A stretch of DNA of 64,000 bases from OMG group bacterium (GCA_012267385.1 JAAXGW010000037.1:1-64000); one strand, 5' to 3'; shown: positions 18,009 to 28,326, counted from the first letter of the stretch. The notes: generated by a model not told the origin, from the letters alone. Translations and numbers: made by a program.

Positions 18009-18373
18009 ACCGCTCAGGGAACCCAATATAGGTTAGACGTCAAGGACTAGAAGTCGTACAAAGACAAGCGACTCTAAGAGCTGACCTCAAGACTAAGACT
18101 CATCAAAGGACAACCTCAATTATAGGTCGTACTACTAAAGGCAAACTGTGAGGCGTTATTCGTCAAGATGAATGGGCGAGAAAGTTCAAGGGAAGAGTTG
18201 TAGTGCGTAGCGCGCACTACGTGCCCCTAAACAACATCCACCAACTCTCAATGAGTATGGTAAGTGCTCACGACCAATTACTCATGATCGAAGCCTGCTA
18301 TCAAGCGAAAAAATTCGACTGCCGCAAAACTACTTCAGGAATCGACCGTCACACGCCCTATAAAATGGGCTAA
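18009..18373. other. Divergent intergenic region with nested stem-loop
   Basis: This stretch separates two divergently oriented genes, so it should hold both promoters. It contains a nested structure at 18194-18248 (listed separately). TATAAA at 18359-18364 lies about 10 bases before the ATG of the downstream gene and would give a nearly leaderless message if used as a -10 box. A 56-codon GTG-initiated open frame (18203-18373) ends exactly one base before that ATG, but its composition does not look like a conserved protein. Confidence 0.4.
18194..18248. repeat. Nested inverted repeat / candidate structured RNA
   Basis: AGAGTTG (18194-18200) pairs perfectly with CAACTCT (18242-18248). Stacked directly on its 5' arm, TAGTGCG (18201-18207) pairs with CGCACTA (18213-18219) around TAGCG. 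No T-tract follows on either strand within a few bases. It could be a small RNA, an operator pair or a remnant of a palindromic mobile element. Confidence 0.4.
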
Positions 18374-19468
18374 ATGTTTCTAAAAAGTTATAAGTTGACC
18401 AATCCCATTCGCCTGTTTGTCTGGGTTGTGATCATTATTGTTTACTCCACTTCTACTACTGGTAAGGAAGTGGTAGACTTTAGGTCAGTTACTGCAAAGA
18501 AGCACTCAGTCTCCGATGTGGAGTTTGCAAATTTGGACTCTTTAGGAAACCGAGAGTTGGTGTTAATCGAAAATGGCTACGCGGGTAATTTAGAGTATGC
18601 AGTTTCGATCAGCGAGGTAACCAGCGACTCACGTAGAGTCTTATGGCGCGGGCAAGAACTTCCAACTTTGTCCTACAAAATCTTGGTTGGTAACCTTGAC
18701 AGTGATGAACAAGAGGAAGTGTTGATACACCGTGCCAAAAGCTCTCTATTCGACGAGGACAGTCCCGATACCGTTCGTTTGATTAATTTTGAGAGTGGAG
18801 AATATCGGGAAACTCTTTACACCTCAATTTCCGGTAAGTATGGAGCTCTAATTGACGTCAACAATGACGGTAAGTCTGAAATCGTGATGATCAGCACATT
18901 TGGTACTCCCGTGTCTGAAAGTGGTCTAGATCCATCGAGAATTCGAATTTACTCTTTTGACGAAGATCAGTTCGACGTAATTGGTGAGCTCGATTTGGAA
19001 CAAACGATTCGATGTCTAGCAGTCGGTGACGTCGATAGCGATGGAAAGTCCGAGATTGTCACTCAAGAAGCATCCAACGACGGAAAAATTCTCCACCAAA
19101 TTAGTGTCTACGATGTTTCGAGTGCTGGAGAAATCACACACCAATTTTCGAAAAACAATGCTTTGACGTTTTCGCGATTCCCGACACGCGTGCGGGAGAT
19201 GCGGGTATTTACGCACAGTGACTCAAACGCGTATATCGCCACTTACCGAGGACAGTACTGGTTATCGCGTATTTTCTACGAGAACGGAATTGAAGATGTA
19301 AAAGAAGTCGAGGGAGATCTTGAACTGAAAACAGAAGCAGTTCGTCATAGACTTCCCTTCAATGGCGAGTTCTATGCATTGATTGAAAATCGGGAACCCC
19401 GATTGATGCTGTACAAGCAAGACGAGCTCAGTGAGATAGTCTTGAAGATTGACCAACAACGAAACTAA
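18374..19468 (+). CDS. Secreted FG-GAP/VCBS-like repeat protein
   Basis: The 364-residue protein begins with a signal peptide (LFVWVVIIIVYSTSTTGK). It then contains at least three FG-GAP/VCBS-like repeats with calcium-loop cores: NLDSDEQEEVLI, IDVNNDGKSEIVMI and GDVDSDGKSEIVTQ. Such repeats build beta-propeller blades. Proteins of this kind are periplasmic or surface-exposed and mediate binding rather than catalysis; no catalytic domain is visible here. The start codon directly follows a TAA. Its 3' end converges with the PhoD-like phosphatase gene. Ligand and cellular role unknown. Confidence 0.72.
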   Translation: MFLKSYKLTNPIRLFVWVVIIIVYSTSTTGKEVVDFRSVTAKKHSVSDVEFANLDSLGNRELVLIENGYAGNLEYAVSISEVTSDSRRVLWRGQELPTLSYKILVGNLDSDEQEEVLIHRAKSSLFDEDSPDTVRLINFESGEYRETLYTSISGKYGALIDVNNDGKSEIVMISTFGTPVSESGLDPSRIRIYSFDEDQFDVIGELDLEQTIRCLAVGDVDSDGKSEIVTQEASNDGKILHQISVYDVSSAGEITHQFSKNNALTFSRFPTRVREMRVFTHSDSNAYIATYRGQYWLSRIFYENGIEDVKEVEGDLELKTEAVRHRLPFNGEFYALIENREPRLMLYKQDELSEIVLKIDQQRN

Positions 19469-19578
19469 TGACTTAAAGGGGATGTATCTTGAGCTTTTTC
19501 GGCTCGATTGAGTAGCAACCTAGTGCTTTCCAGAAGTTGAGTCTTCCTAGACGATTGGGTTGGTATAGATGTGCTCTG

Positions 19579-20673
19579 TTAGGGTTCGGCGTCGGAAAGT
19601 TTAATCAAGGCTTGGAATTTCTGTAGTATCGTACCAGATCGATCAAGGTATTCCACTGTGAAGTTTCCATTCTGCCAGTCCAAGGTTAGCAATCCAAAGT
19701 TGTTGACTCGGATGTTATCGTCCTTCACACGATGGCTATTTGTTTCACTCGCACCAAAACCGACTCGGGAAGTGAACGAACTGGATGTGAATTCAATCAA
19801 TTCGTTTTTTATTCTTGATTCATCATTGGGCAGCAACTGTGACGTTTCAGCGAGATGACGATCGCCGCTCAAGATGATTGATCGCGCCTCTGTCTGAGAC
19901 AAAAGCTCTAACAATCTATTCCTTTCATGCGGGAAACCACCCCACCGCTCAAAGCAATGCTCTTTAGGAATCACTTGAATCCCAGACACGAAAATATGCA
20001 TGGCCGCGGGTTCACTCAGTTGTTTTTCCAACCAACTCCATTGATATGTGCCAAGTATGGTTGCATTCTCATCGTCTGATGGAACAATATCTCCAGAAGT
20101 ACATTCCGTTGCACTAGAGTCTCGCTTCCACGAAGAACGAAAGTATCGAGTGTCAGACAAAATAACCTGAATCTTTTGCTCACCCTCTCCAATCCAAACA
20201 GAATCGTAATTGCCCTCGCGTTGTGCGCGTTCACTACTCGGTTCAATGTCCCAGAACTCAAGAAATTTTTGCTTTGAAAATTCTTTGTGTTCGAAACTAC
20301 CATCGCCATCGCGTTGTCCGTAATCGTTATCGTCCCAGATAGCCAAGATTCGACTGGATCGGCGTAAGGCTTTAAACTGCGGGATTTCCCCTAGTCTGGT
20401 GTAGTTCGAGTTGAACTCTTCCGTCATTGCGTCCGCTTTCATCCGTGACAAGTCAAGATATACGTTGTCGCCCATGAATACTGTGACATCTGGATTTGCT
20501 TCTTGTAGTTCCTTCCAAATCGGATGATTTGGCCGTTCATCGTTTATGCAAGAGACAAATGCAATTGCGGTGGTCTCAGCTTGCGCGTACTGTATGAGTA
20601 CAGAGAGGATTCCTAGAAAAACTAGGAGCTTTTGAACGAACCCTAAATCGGGTGTTGCTTTATTGCGGAACAT
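19579..20673 (-). CDS. PhoD-like alkaline phosphatase/phosphodiesterase, secreted
   Basis: After a signal peptide ([17 protein letters not shown]) the protein has the metallophosphoesterase pattern of the PhoD family: [60 protein letters not shown] and [12 protein letters not shown]. The WDDNDYG and SGDRH motifs are typical of Ca/Fe-dependent PhoD enzymes, which hydrolyse phosphate mono- or diesters outside the cytoplasm. I take the ATG at 20673; it overlaps the 3' end of cobT by 14 bases, suggesting read-through from cobS-cobT. About 364 residues, shorter than Bacillus PhoD because the N-terminal Fn3-like PhoD_N domain is absent. Confidence 0.82.
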   Translation of the reverse strand: MFRNKATPDLGFVQKLLVFLGILSVLIQYAQAETTAIAFVSCINDERPNHPIWKELQEANPDVTVFMGDNVYLDLSRMKADAMTEEFNSNYTRLGEIPQFKALRRSSRILAIWDDNDYGQRDGDGSFEHKEFSKQKFLEFWDIEPSSERAQREGNYDSVWIGEGEQKIQVILSDTRYFRSSWKRDSSATECTSGDIVPSDDENATILGTYQWSWLEKQLSEPAAMHIFVSGIQVIPKEHCFERWGGFPHERNRLLELLSQTEARSIILSGDRHLAETSQLLPNDESRIKNELIEFTSSSFTSRVGFGASETNSHRVKDDNIRVNNFGLLTLDWQNGNFTVEYLDRSGTILQKFQALIKLSDAEP

Positions 20674-22474
20674 CAAACAAAGACACGAGTTGGTCAATCA
20701 TTGCGCCAGCTAGCTGTTCTGGTTCATTAATAGTGACCGCACGACTGTAATGATTGGTGACGTCGTGTCCAATACCGATAGCTATGAGTTCGACAAGAGA
20801 GTGGTTTTCAATCATGTCGATCGCGTACTTCAAGTGTTGCTCCAAGTAATTGCTGGGATTGGCGAGCAGCGTGGAGTTGTCGACCGGCAAACCGTCTGAA
20901 ATGACCATGAGAACTTTACGTTGCTCCGGTCTGTTCGTCAGTCGGTTGTGTGCCCAGATGAGCGCTTCGCCATCGATGTTCTCTTTGAGAAGCTCTTCTC
21001 GCATCATGACGCCCATATTATTTCGGCAACGTCTCCACGGCATATCGGCAGCTTTGAAAATAATGTGTCTGACATCGTTTAAACGACCGGGGTTTTCTGG
21101 CTTTCCAGCAATGATCCAATCTTCCCGAGAGAGTCCACCGCGCCACGCGCTTGTCGTAAAACCCAATATTTCCACACTAACGCCACATCGCTCTAGGGTA
21201 CTCCCCAAGATATCGCCACAGATCGCGGCAGTCACGATTGATCGCCCTCTCATAGATCCAGAACTGTCGATGAGCATTGATACGATTGTGTCGCGAAATT
21301 GCATTTCCTTCTCACGCTTAAACGCCAATGGATTCATCGGGTCAACGATTACCTGTTCTAGCCTTGAAGCATCAAGCGTCCCCTCGTCGAGATCGTATTC
21401 CCAAGTGCGATTTTGCTTTGCGAGTAATCGTCGATGCAATCGGTTTGCTAACTTTGCCGTAGCCTGTTTTAGCGGAACTAATTGAGTGTCCAAGGTGGCT
21501 CGCAGTTTACTTCTCTCGTCCGCGTCGCACAAATCTGCTGCATTCACTACTTCGTCATACTTCGTGGAATAAGGGTAGTACTGAAAGTCGCGGCTAATGT
21601 TGCCAGCTTTGTCTATGTTTGTTTGTGGTAGATCATCGGTTTCGGCATCACCCGCGTCTTCGTACTCCTCCGCATCGATGCTTGTCTCTACTTGAGCGGA
21701 ACTCGCATCTGTTTCATCTCTTCCTTCTTCGTTATCAGCAGCGATAAACTCATCGACCGAAGCGTCTTGTTCGTCGTCCTGCTCCGAATCGGAGTCGGTT
21801 TGTTGATCAGACTCCGAAGTGTCCAACTGCTGCTCCGGTTCCGTAGCTAAGCCCAGGTCCTTAAGAATTTCGCGGCATCGTGTGGCAAACGTTACTTGAT
21901 CACGGATACATGGAGACAATGCCTCAATGGCGTCTCCAGCTTGTTCGTGCACGTATTCCCGCCAGAATCGGGCGACGTTTTCCGCAGCTGGAGGAAGCTC
22001 GCGACCGGTAAGCTGTTCTCGCACGATCAATCCCACCGCGACTCCCAGAGGAGCATCAGTTGCCGCGGTGATGCGATCAAAATTGGCTTGACGACATATC
22101 TGATCTAACGAGGCATCAAGATTTTGCGCCACACCTTCCATTCGCAACGCGCCGAGCGACGTGACTCTGGCATCTTCGACCCACTGAAACAACTCTTGAG
22201 CGGGTCCAGCGGTAGGGCAGTGTCGAGTATGTACTTGGACGTCGTGAAATCGAACTCGAAGCGCTAGCTCGTCGCCGATTCCACGAATAGCGTCGAGTTC
22301 TTCAGCTGAACAACCAAGTTCAGGAGACACGACCCGTACCGTATCGCCTTGTAATTCAGGATTCTCATTACAAAAAGCGACTTCTAGATTGTCGTTTTCC
22401 GCAAGGGCACGGATGGTAGCAGTCATTGCGCGCTTAAACGCTTCAATCGGACTATCGGAAAGGGAACTAGCCAT
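20660..22474 (-). CDS. cobT: Cobaltochelatase CobT subunit-like protein
   Basis: The 604-residue protein matches aerobic cobaltochelatase CobT: an N-terminal CobT domain, a central very acidic linker (residues about 210-285, rich in Asp, Glu, Ser and Gln), and a C-terminal von Willebrand A domain. The MIDAS motif DSSGSMRG lies near residue 400, with the typical [26 protein letters not shown] helix-strand following it in shorter pieces. With CobS it forms the AAA+ chaperone half of the chelatase that inserts Co2+ into hydrogenobyrinate diamide with CobN. No cobN or other cobalamin gene is in the window, so a role with another partner cannot be excluded. It follows cobS after 52 bases. Confidence 0.9.
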   Translation of the reverse strand: MASSLSDSPIEAFKRAMTATIRALAENDNLEVAFCNENPELQGDTVRVVSPELGCSAEELDAIRGIGDELALRVRFHDVQVHTRHCPTAGPAQELFQWVEDARVTSLGALRMEGVAQNLDASLDQICRQANFDRITAATDAPLGVAVGLIVREQLTGRELPPAAENVARFWREYVHEQAGDAIEALSPCIRDQVTFATRCREILKDLGLATEPEQQLDTSESDQQTDSDSEQDDEQDASVDEFIAADNEEGRDETDASSAQVETSIDAEEYEDAGDAETDDLPQTNIDKAGNISRDFQYYPYSTKYDEVVNAADLCDADERSKLRATLDTQLVPLKQATAKLANRLHRRLLAKQNRTWEYDLDEGTLDASRLEQVIVDPMNPLAFKREKEMQFRDTIVSMLIDSSGSMRGRSIVTAAICGDILGSTLERCGVSVEILGFTTSAWRGGLSREDWIIAGKPENPGRLNDVRHIIFKAADMPWRRCRNNMGVMMREELLKENIDGEALIWAHNRLTNRPEQRKVLMVISDGLPVDNSTLLANPSNYLEQHLKYAIDMIENHSLVELIAIGIGHDVTNHYSRAVTINEPEQLAGAMIDQLVSLFDVPQ

Positions 22475-22526
22475 ACCGTAATCCGGTATTATGGCTCAGC
22501 AGAGCAACTAGAGCACGCATTGTTCT

Positions 22527-23525
22527 CTATGTACGTAGTGTAATTTCGGCACTCGCGTCGCCGAGATCTTCTCCCATGCATCGTTGATAGTATTCGGCGA
22601 TCGTTGGACGCTCAAGTTCATCACACTTGTTTAAGAAGGTGACACGAAATGCGAATCCCAAATCATCAAATATCTCTGTGTTTTCCGCCCAAGTCAGCAC
22701 AGTTCGCGGCGACATGACCACCGATACATCGCCATTCATAAAGCCCTTACGCGTGAGGTCGGCGACATTGACCATGTTTGCAAGTACTCGTTGTCCGTCA
22801 GGCCGTTTCTGCCATGATCGAGCCTTGCGGTAGACAATGTCGACTTCTACATCGTGAGTCAAATAGTTTAAAGTTGCCACAATGTTCCAGCGGTCCATTT
22901 GACCGTGATTAATCTGTTGAGTACCGTGGTACATGCCTGTGGTATCGCCTAGACCAACAGTGTTAGTAGTCGAGAACAGACGGAACCAAGGATTTGGCGT
23001 GATCACGCGATTTTGATCGAGAAGTGTCAGTTTCCCTTCGACTTCCAGCACGCGCTGAATCACGAACATAACATCAGGTCGTCCGGCATCGTATTCATCA
23101 AAAACCAAGCAAGTAGGGTGCTGCAATGCCCACGGTAACAAGCCTTCTTTGAACGTCGTGATTTGCAATCCATTCTCCACAACGATTGCATCTTTTCCTA
23201 CAAGATCAATTCGACTAATGTGACTATCTAGATTCACTCGCACGCAAGGCCAGTTCAAACGAGCAGCTACTTGTTCAATGTGCGTGGATTTTCCAGTACC
23301 GTGGTAACCTTGAATCATGACTCGTCGGTTGTGCGCAAAACCAGCGAGAATGGCCAGCGTGGTGTCATGGTCAAAGTGATAATTTTCATCTAGATCAGGC
23401 ACATAATCGGTACGTTCGCTGAAAGCGGGAACCTTGACATCCTTAAAGATGCCAAACGTTTCTTCAATATGTACGGTAGTGTCCGGTTTCATGTCTGAAC
23501 ATAACCCGGACTCGTGAGGCTTCAT
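22527..23525 (-). CDS. cobS: Cobaltochelatase CobS subunit-like AAA+ ATPase
   Basis: The 332-residue MoxR-type AAA+ protein has Walker A GYHGTGKS (residues 73-80), followed by [20 protein letters not shown], the Walker B region [20 protein letters not shown], and [19 protein letters not shown], which is specific to CobS. It would assemble as a hexamer and drive CobT/CobN. Length agrees with the family (about 325-330). An internal ATG at 23492 is an alternative start. A 397-base gene-free leader lies upstream; I looked there for a cobalamin riboswitch and did not see the B12 box. Confidence 0.92.
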   Translation of the reverse strand: MKPHESGLCSDMKPDTTVHIEETFGIFKDVKVPAFSERTDYVPDLDENYHFDHDTTLAILAGFAHNRRVMIQGYHGTGKSTHIEQVAARLNWPCVRVNLDSHISRIDLVGKDAIVVENGLQITTFKEGLLPWALQHPTCLVFDEYDAGRPDVMFVIQRVLEVEGKLTLLDQNRVITPNPWFRLFSTTNTVGLGDTTGMYHGTQQINHGQMDRWNIVATLNYLTHDVEVDIVYRKARSWQKRPDGQRVLANMVNVADLTRKGFMNGDVSVVMSPRTVLTWAENTEIFDDLGFAFRVTFLNKCDELERPTIAEYYQRCMGEDLGDASAEITLRT

Positions 23526-23922
23526 GAGGATCTAACGCAAGAAAAACCGATCAATCATTCATTCTGACCGGCCGAGAAATGAATCAAGGAAGAAGGAATT
23601 TTACGTAAGCATCTAATCTCGGTTGTACCTGCGTTGTCGCCCTAATTCGCCTAGTGGCTTTGTTCCAACACTCTGTCTGATCAAAACGAACAAATTAAGC
23701 AATCCGCAACCTAGATCTGTACGGACTAACTAGAAAAACAACAAAGGGATTTATCGAGTGCTTGCAGAATGAAGTTTTTTTGTAGTAAGTTGAGCATTCT
23801 GGATCAGGACAGTTCAGGTCGACGCGATGAGAGGTCCCTCGGTGACCAAAGTACTCATGGAAAATCTCGCCTGACCCGGGATCAACGCTCCCCGTTGCGA
23901 TAGCTAGAAGAAGCCGGTCTAA
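23526..23922. other. Gene-free region upstream of cobS
   Basis: No coding frame of convincing length is present. On the plus strand near 23825-23860, ATGAG pairs with CTCAT around an inner GGTC/GACC stem, so a structured RNA is possible. Runs of T near 23774 and A near 23731 are AT-rich promoter-like DNA. Neither a B12 box nor another riboswitch core that I know was recognised. Confidence 0.35.
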
Positions 23923-24168
23923 CTAAGCTTCGATGCTGTTAGTGATTTGAGACTCAGCGGCACGTGCGATTTGCCACAGTTTGATCCTTCTGAATATGTA
24001 ACCAAAAAGTGTTCCCGCACTAATCATAACCGTGCAAAAAAATGCCCTTTCCCAAAGTGTTGGAGGAGGCTCTAAAATCATGATCATTAAAGAGAACAAC
24101 ACAGATAAACAAAAGAGTTCTCCCATGCTCGTTACCGATTGAGCGTTTTTCTTACTTTCCTGTTCCAT
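23923..24168 (-). CDS. Small two-helix membrane protein, unknown
   Basis: The 81-residue product has two predicted helices (LFCLSVLFSLMIMILE and AFFCTVMISAGTLFGYIF) separated by a short Pro-rich turn (PPPTLWER) and a basic segment after helix 2 (RRIKLWQIARAAE). No family recognised. It sits on the same strand as holA and cobS and begins about 115 bases after the holA stop, so it could be a distal gene of the leuS-lptE-holA transcript. ATG start without a clear Shine-Dalgarno. Confidence 0.5.
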   Translation of the reverse strand: MEQESKKNAQSVTSMGELFCLSVLFSLMIMILEPPPTLWERAFFCTVMISAGTLFGYIFRRIKLWQIARAAESQITNSIEA

Positions 24169-24283
24169 GATTACATGTCAAACTGGCTTACCCAAACGAC
24201 ACTAAAGCTCCTCTACTTGATTCTGTACTACGAAAAATACGGTGAGTTCTAATTGTACTTAGATCGAATTGGCTCAGTGTACG

Positions 24284-25309
24284 TCACGTTTCATAGTCGA
24301 TTCTCATTCTTTTTGCATCCTTATCCAGGGTACGGTTTCGGTATCCAGCCAAATTTAACAATAGGGACTCTAGGGCAAGCCACGAATCACCTTGCAGGAT
24401 GCCCTTTTGTTGACTATCTAAGTGAGCACATTCAACGAGCAGACGTTCCAATCCTGTCCGACCTATCCGCTTGATAACTCGTTCGCCTACGCGGCACCGG
24501 TTCGACGAAAGGTACGTTCGGCGGTCACAGGCCAAGTCATGGTACTTGCGTAATTGAGAACCTAGCGCACCGACAAGAAACAATGGTTGAGTTCCCTCTC
24601 TACGAACTGCTGCTAGCATTGTCGACAACTTGTCGATATTTCCGTTGCATGCTGCATCTACTAAATCAAATGCACCACTGATGCTCCAATTTATTCGAGT
24701 CAATTCTTCGATGCCCACCACCTTGTCTTCATTCAAAAATATCAATCGAAGCTTCTCCAGTTCCTGTTGAGCAGCATAAAGATTACCATCGGTAAGGTCA
24801 GCAAGTTCCGCAATTGTGTCGTTACTGAGTTTCAGGCCTAGAGCTTGCGCTCGATCTCTAATCCAATGCGACAGTTTCGAGGTCGGAACTGTGTCAATGA
24901 TGACGGTGGTAGCTACCGCAGAAATTGACTTGAACCACGCGGCATTGCGAGAACGGTAGTCCCAAGACCAACCTCGCACTATCATGATCGTTTCCCCATT
25001 GGCGTCCTTAATCCATTCTTCTAAAGCAGTTTGCACTTTTGTTGTGAGCACATTCTTTGTGAGTCGGACGTCGAAGATGCGCTTTTCAGCAAACAGTGAA
25101 CGACCCGACGCATCAGCTAACAGAGAGTACCACTCATCTGGTTGCCCGATCTCTACACGTTCGATTTCAGCGAAACCGCGAGTCTCAGCCTCCGCTGCGA
25201 TAAGGTCAACGCTCTCCTCAAGAAGAAGTAATTCGTTGCCCACTAAAAAATACAGTGGGTGTAATTGCTCCTTTAAACTCGGAGGAAATTTTTCAATAGT
25301 GACAATCAC
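24284..25309 (-). CDS. holA: DNA polymerase III subunit delta
   Basis: The 341-residue protein has the delta-subunit layout. The N-terminal YFLVGNELLLLEESVDLI corresponds to the ATPase-like first strand and helix, then EWYSLLADASGRSLFAEKRI, a middle AAA+-like lid region, and the C-terminal LFLVGALGSQLRKYHDL. Delta opens the beta clamp as part of the clamp loader. Position after leuS and lptE is the canonical gammaproteobacterial order. GTG start at 25309, 12 bases after the lptE stop. Confidence 0.92.
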   Translation of the reverse strand: MIVTIEKFPPSLKEQLHPLYFLVGNELLLLEESVDLIAAEAETRGFAEIERVEIGQPDEWYSLLADASGRSLFAEKRIFDVRLTKNVLTTKVQTALEEWIKDANGETIMIVRGWSWDYRSRNAAWFKSISAVATTVIIDTVPTSKLSHWIRDRAQALGLKLSNDTIAELADLTDGNLYAAQQELEKLRLIFLNEDKVVGIEELTRINWSISGAFDLVDAACNGNIDKLSTMLAAVRREGTQPLFLVGALGSQLRKYHDLACDRRTYLSSNRCRVGERVIKRIGRTGLERLLVECAHLDSQQKGILQGDSWLALESLLLNLAGYRNRTLDKDAKRMRIDYET

Positions 25310-25321
25310 GGTATGTGAGTC

Positions 25322-25867
25322 TCACTTTGTTTCCTGTTCTCGTGCGAGTCGAAGGTACAGTTCATGTACGAAATCGTCAACTACACCTTGATTGAGTTCA
25401 GTCTTCACTGTTTGTTCTTCTGCAGAAGTGCTCAGTAACTGGTTAGGATGTACGCGTACCCGCCCTGCTTTTGTGAACGACAGGTCCTCTACAGTTTCTT
25501 CGTCACCGTTAAACCACACCGTGAATGTAACCTCAAGAATCAGTTCATACTCTTGTAGGCCCTCTCTCGGTACAACCAAAGACGCCGACTTCTGTAAATT
25601 TGAATCCTTTAAACGAATTGACAAATCTGCACTCTCCGAATCGGAAACCGAGACTTCATTGAGCGAAAACACTTGCTTGAGCTCTTTTTCTAGGACAGGC
25701 GACTGCGCTACATCAATGTTGACTGTCGAAAGGTACGTGCCGAGCGTTGTTGTTCGAAGATAGAATCCACACCCAGACGCCAACAATAGTGTTGCTACCA
25801 ACAACGGTATCGACTTTAACGGGCAAATGAACCTCACAGCAGTACTACGCCGCGGGTTTTGTAACAA
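25322..25867 (-). CDS. lptE: LPS-assembly lipoprotein LptE
   Basis: The 181-residue precursor has a lipoprotein signal peptide ending in the lipobox LASGC, followed by GFYLRTTT, the usual start of mature LptE. The protein then alternates strands and helices (LKQVFSLNEVSV, SLVVPREGLQEYELILEVTF) as in the family. LptE plugs the LptD barrel that exports LPS to the outer leaflet. Its start overlaps the leuS 3' end by 23 bases, and holA follows, fixing its identity by context despite weak sequence conservation in this family. Confidence 0.88.
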   Translation of the reverse strand: MLQNPRRSTAVRFICPLKSIPLLVATLLLASGCGFYLRTTTLGTYLSTVNIDVAQSPVLEKELKQVFSLNEVSVSDSESADLSIRLKDSNLQKSASLVVPREGLQEYELILEVTFTVWFNGDEETVEDLSFTKAGRVRVHPNQLLSTSAEEQTVKTELNQGVVDDFVHELYLRLAREQETK

Positions 25868-28280
25868 AATTCAACATCCGATTCTTCACGTAAATGGTCC
25901 GTTGAACATCAACGCCTTCAAGGTGCCGAACTAAATTAGGTTGCGTTTTCGCGAGCTCTACTACTTCAGTGTCCGTACTATCAGTCTTAACATCGATCAT
26001 GGCTCGCCGTTTACCATTCACCGAGACTGGAATGGACACGGTTTCCACCTTTAGCAACTCTGCATCGTAGGAAGGCCACCATCCGCAGGCGAACAGTCCA
26101 CCCTGACGTCCTAATTGTTCGTGAAGTTCCTCAGCAATGTGTGGACAGAAAGGCGAAACTAACACAACCAAGGGTTCAACTTCCGAAATCAAGGGGGTAC
26201 GTCCGTCCGCTCTAACTTCGTTGAGATACTCCATCATCGCAGCAATCGCGGTGTTATATCGAAGTTGACTTAAACCATCCGTGACCTGTTTAATGGTACG
26301 GTGCAATGACGCTTTTAGTGGAGATTCTGAAGTACTCGGTACTGCCTCATGAACGGTCTGCCAAAGCCTGTTCAAAAATTTGTAGGGACCTTGAATCCCG
26401 TCTTCGCGATAGTCGCCACCCTGTTCAAAGGGTCCTAAGAACATGAGATAGAGTCGTACTGTATCAGCCCCAAATTTTGCTATAACAGAGTCAGGTACTA
26501 TTACATTGCCTCTGCTCTTGGAAATTTTTCGACCTTCGCGAATCAGCAAACCATGAGCGCGAAACTTTCTATAGGGCTCTTCAAAATTCAATATCCCCAT
26601 GTCATATAGTGCCATAGTCAGAAATCGAGAATAAAGCATGTGTAAAACCGCATGTTCGTTCCCGCCGATGTAAGACGTAACCGGTAGCCATTGATGGAGT
26701 ACTTCTGAGTTGAAGGGTTGATCTGTGGTATCCGTACATGGGTAACGGAGGAAGTACCATGCACTATCCAGAAAGGTATCCGACACATCAGTTTCGCGAC
26801 TAGCATCTCTACCACATGTCGGACAGGGTACGTTTACCCAATCTGGGTCCCTGGACAATGGGCTTTCGCCACGGTCGTTAGGACGAAAATCCTCAAGATA
26901 GGGTAGTAGTACAGGCAAATCCTGTTCAGGTACGACAACTGGACCACAATCACTGCAGTGAATAATCGGAATGGGCGGTCCCCAATACCGTTGCCTTGAG
27001 ATACACCAGTCATGCAATCGGTATGAGATCGCTACTTCTGCAAGTTTATCCTTGTACAACCACGCAACTATTTTGTCCTTCGCGTCCTCGACATCTAAGC
27101 CATCAAATTTACCAGAATTGACCAGAGTACCATCACCTTCGTACGCGGCGATCAGATCAATCATGTTGTTCGCACCGGGTTCAGCGATCACACGCTGAAT
27201 GGGTAGCTCAAATTTGGTTGCGAACTCGAAGTCGCGTTGATCGTGGCCTGGAACAGCCATGATCGCGCCAGTCCCGTAATCGACCAAAACGTAATCAGAT
27301 ATCCAAATAGGAATGCGCGCTTTTGTAGCAGGGTTAATGCAATAGGATCCTGTAAATACCCCAGTCTTTTCTCGGTCAAGCAATTGTCGCTCGACGATGT
27401 CCTGTTGTGCTACGTGACTCAAATACCGATCGACTGCTTTGCGTTGTCCATCTGTAGTTACGTTAGCGACAAGTTCATGCTCCGGTGCAAGGACTAGGTA
27501 AGTCGCACCAAACAATGTATCTGGGCGCGTGGTAAAGACTACGATGCTCTCACCAGAATCTTCTCGCGCAAATTGCACATGAGCTCCGGTGCTAGCCCCG
27601 ATCCAGTTTGTCTGCGCGGCTTTGGTCGTCTTTGACCAATCTAATTCGTCAATGTTGTCCAACAAACGTTTTGCATATTTGGTGATCTTGACAAACCACT
27701 GAGGAAGCTGGCGCTGACCTACTTTCGCATCACAACGTTCACAAAAACCGTTGATCACTTGCTCGTTGGCGAGAACCGTTAAACAGGATGGACACCAATT
27801 AACAGCAGCTTCTCGGCGCTCGATTAGCCCAGCTTTAAACAGTTGAACGAAAATCCATTGTGTCCACCGATAGTATTCTGGATCTGTCGTGTCGACTGTG
27901 TGAGTCCAATCAAACATTCCCCCAAACCGCTTTAGCTGCTGAGTAAAGTTAGCAATATTCTTCGGGATCAGTTCGTTTGGATTAGTACCAGTCTTCAAAG
28001 CGAAGTTTTCACTGTGAATACCAAAGGCATCAAAGCCAATCGGTTCAAAAACGGTCTTGCCTAGGAGGCGCTGAAAACGGCCTTGAACATCCGCCCCTGT
28101 GTACGCATAGATGTTGCCTATGTGCAAGCCCTCCGCAGATGGGTAGGGAAACATCATTAGGTTGTAGAATGGATGCTGTACTTCGCGCAGATCTTGTTCT
28201 GACAGCGAGTTAGTACCCTGTTCCTCCCACCACTTTTGCCACTTTTGCTCAACGGCGATGGGGTCGTAAGGAGTATTCAA
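25845..28280 (-). CDS. leuS: Leucyl-tRNA synthetase (unusual, non-gammaproteobacterial-looking type)
   Basis: The 811-residue class I synthetase has the HIGH motif as HIGN in YPSAEGLHIGNIYAYTGADV, the editing CP1 domain with FTTRPDTLFGATYLVLAPEH and YGTGAIMAVPGHDQRDF, and the KMSKS loop as KISKSRGN. The segment FEPIGFDAFGIHSENFALK replaces the PMGWDAFGLPAE form seen in E. coli LeuS. A second Cys-pair module (CSDCG and CPTCGRD) resembles synthetases from other phyla. The protein is also some 50 residues shorter than E. coli LeuS. Position in leuS-lptE-holA is canonical, so replacement of the native gene in place is possible. Confidence 0.95.
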   Translation of the reverse strand: MNTPYDPIAVEQKWQKWWEEQGTNSLSEQDLREVQHPFYNLMMFPYPSAEGLHIGNIYAYTGADVQGRFQRLLGKTVFEPIGFDAFGIHSENFALKTGTNPNELIPKNIANFTQQLKRFGGMFDWTHTVDTTDPEYYRWTQWIFVQLFKAGLIERREAAVNWCPSCLTVLANEQVINGFCERCDAKVGQRQLPQWFVKITKYAKRLLDNIDELDWSKTTKAAQTNWIGASTGAHVQFAREDSGESIVVFTTRPDTLFGATYLVLAPEHELVANVTTDGQRKAVDRYLSHVAQQDIVERQLLDREKTGVFTGSYCINPATKARIPIWISDYVLVDYGTGAIMAVPGHDQRDFEFATKFELPIQRVIAEPGANNMIDLIAAYEGDGTLVNSGKFDGLDVEDAKDKIVAWLYKDKLAEVAISYRLHDWCISRQRYWGPPIPIIHCSDCGPVVVPEQDLPVLLPYLEDFRPNDRGESPLSRDPDWVNVPCPTCGRDASRETDVSDTFLDSAWYFLRYPCTDTTDQPFNSEVLHQWLPVTSYIGGNEHAVLHMLYSRFLTMALYDMGILNFEEPYRKFRAHGLLIREGRKISKSRGNVIVPDSVIAKFGADTVRLYLMFLGPFEQGGDYREDGIQGPYKFLNRLWQTVHEAVPSTSESPLKASLHRTIKQVTDGLSQLRYNTAIAAMMEYLNEVRADGRTPLISEVEPLVVLVSPFCPHIAEELHEQLGRQGGLFACGWWPSYDAELLKVETVSIPVSVNGKRRAMIDVKTDSTDTEVVELAKTQPNLVRHLEGVDVQRTIYVKNRMLNFVTKPAA

Positions 28281-28326
28281 CTTGTCGGGAGAGAGAGTCG
28301 TCTAGTAGGATTTAGAAAAAACAGAA

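Noticed and set aside
18203-18370. 56-codon GTG frame ending just before the FG-GAP gene.
   Set aside because: It crosses a stem-loop and shows no protein-like pattern; kept only as a note.
23526-23922. Possible cobalamin riboswitch upstream of cobS.
   Set aside because: A GCCACT stretch occurs but the B12 box and other conserved segments are missing.
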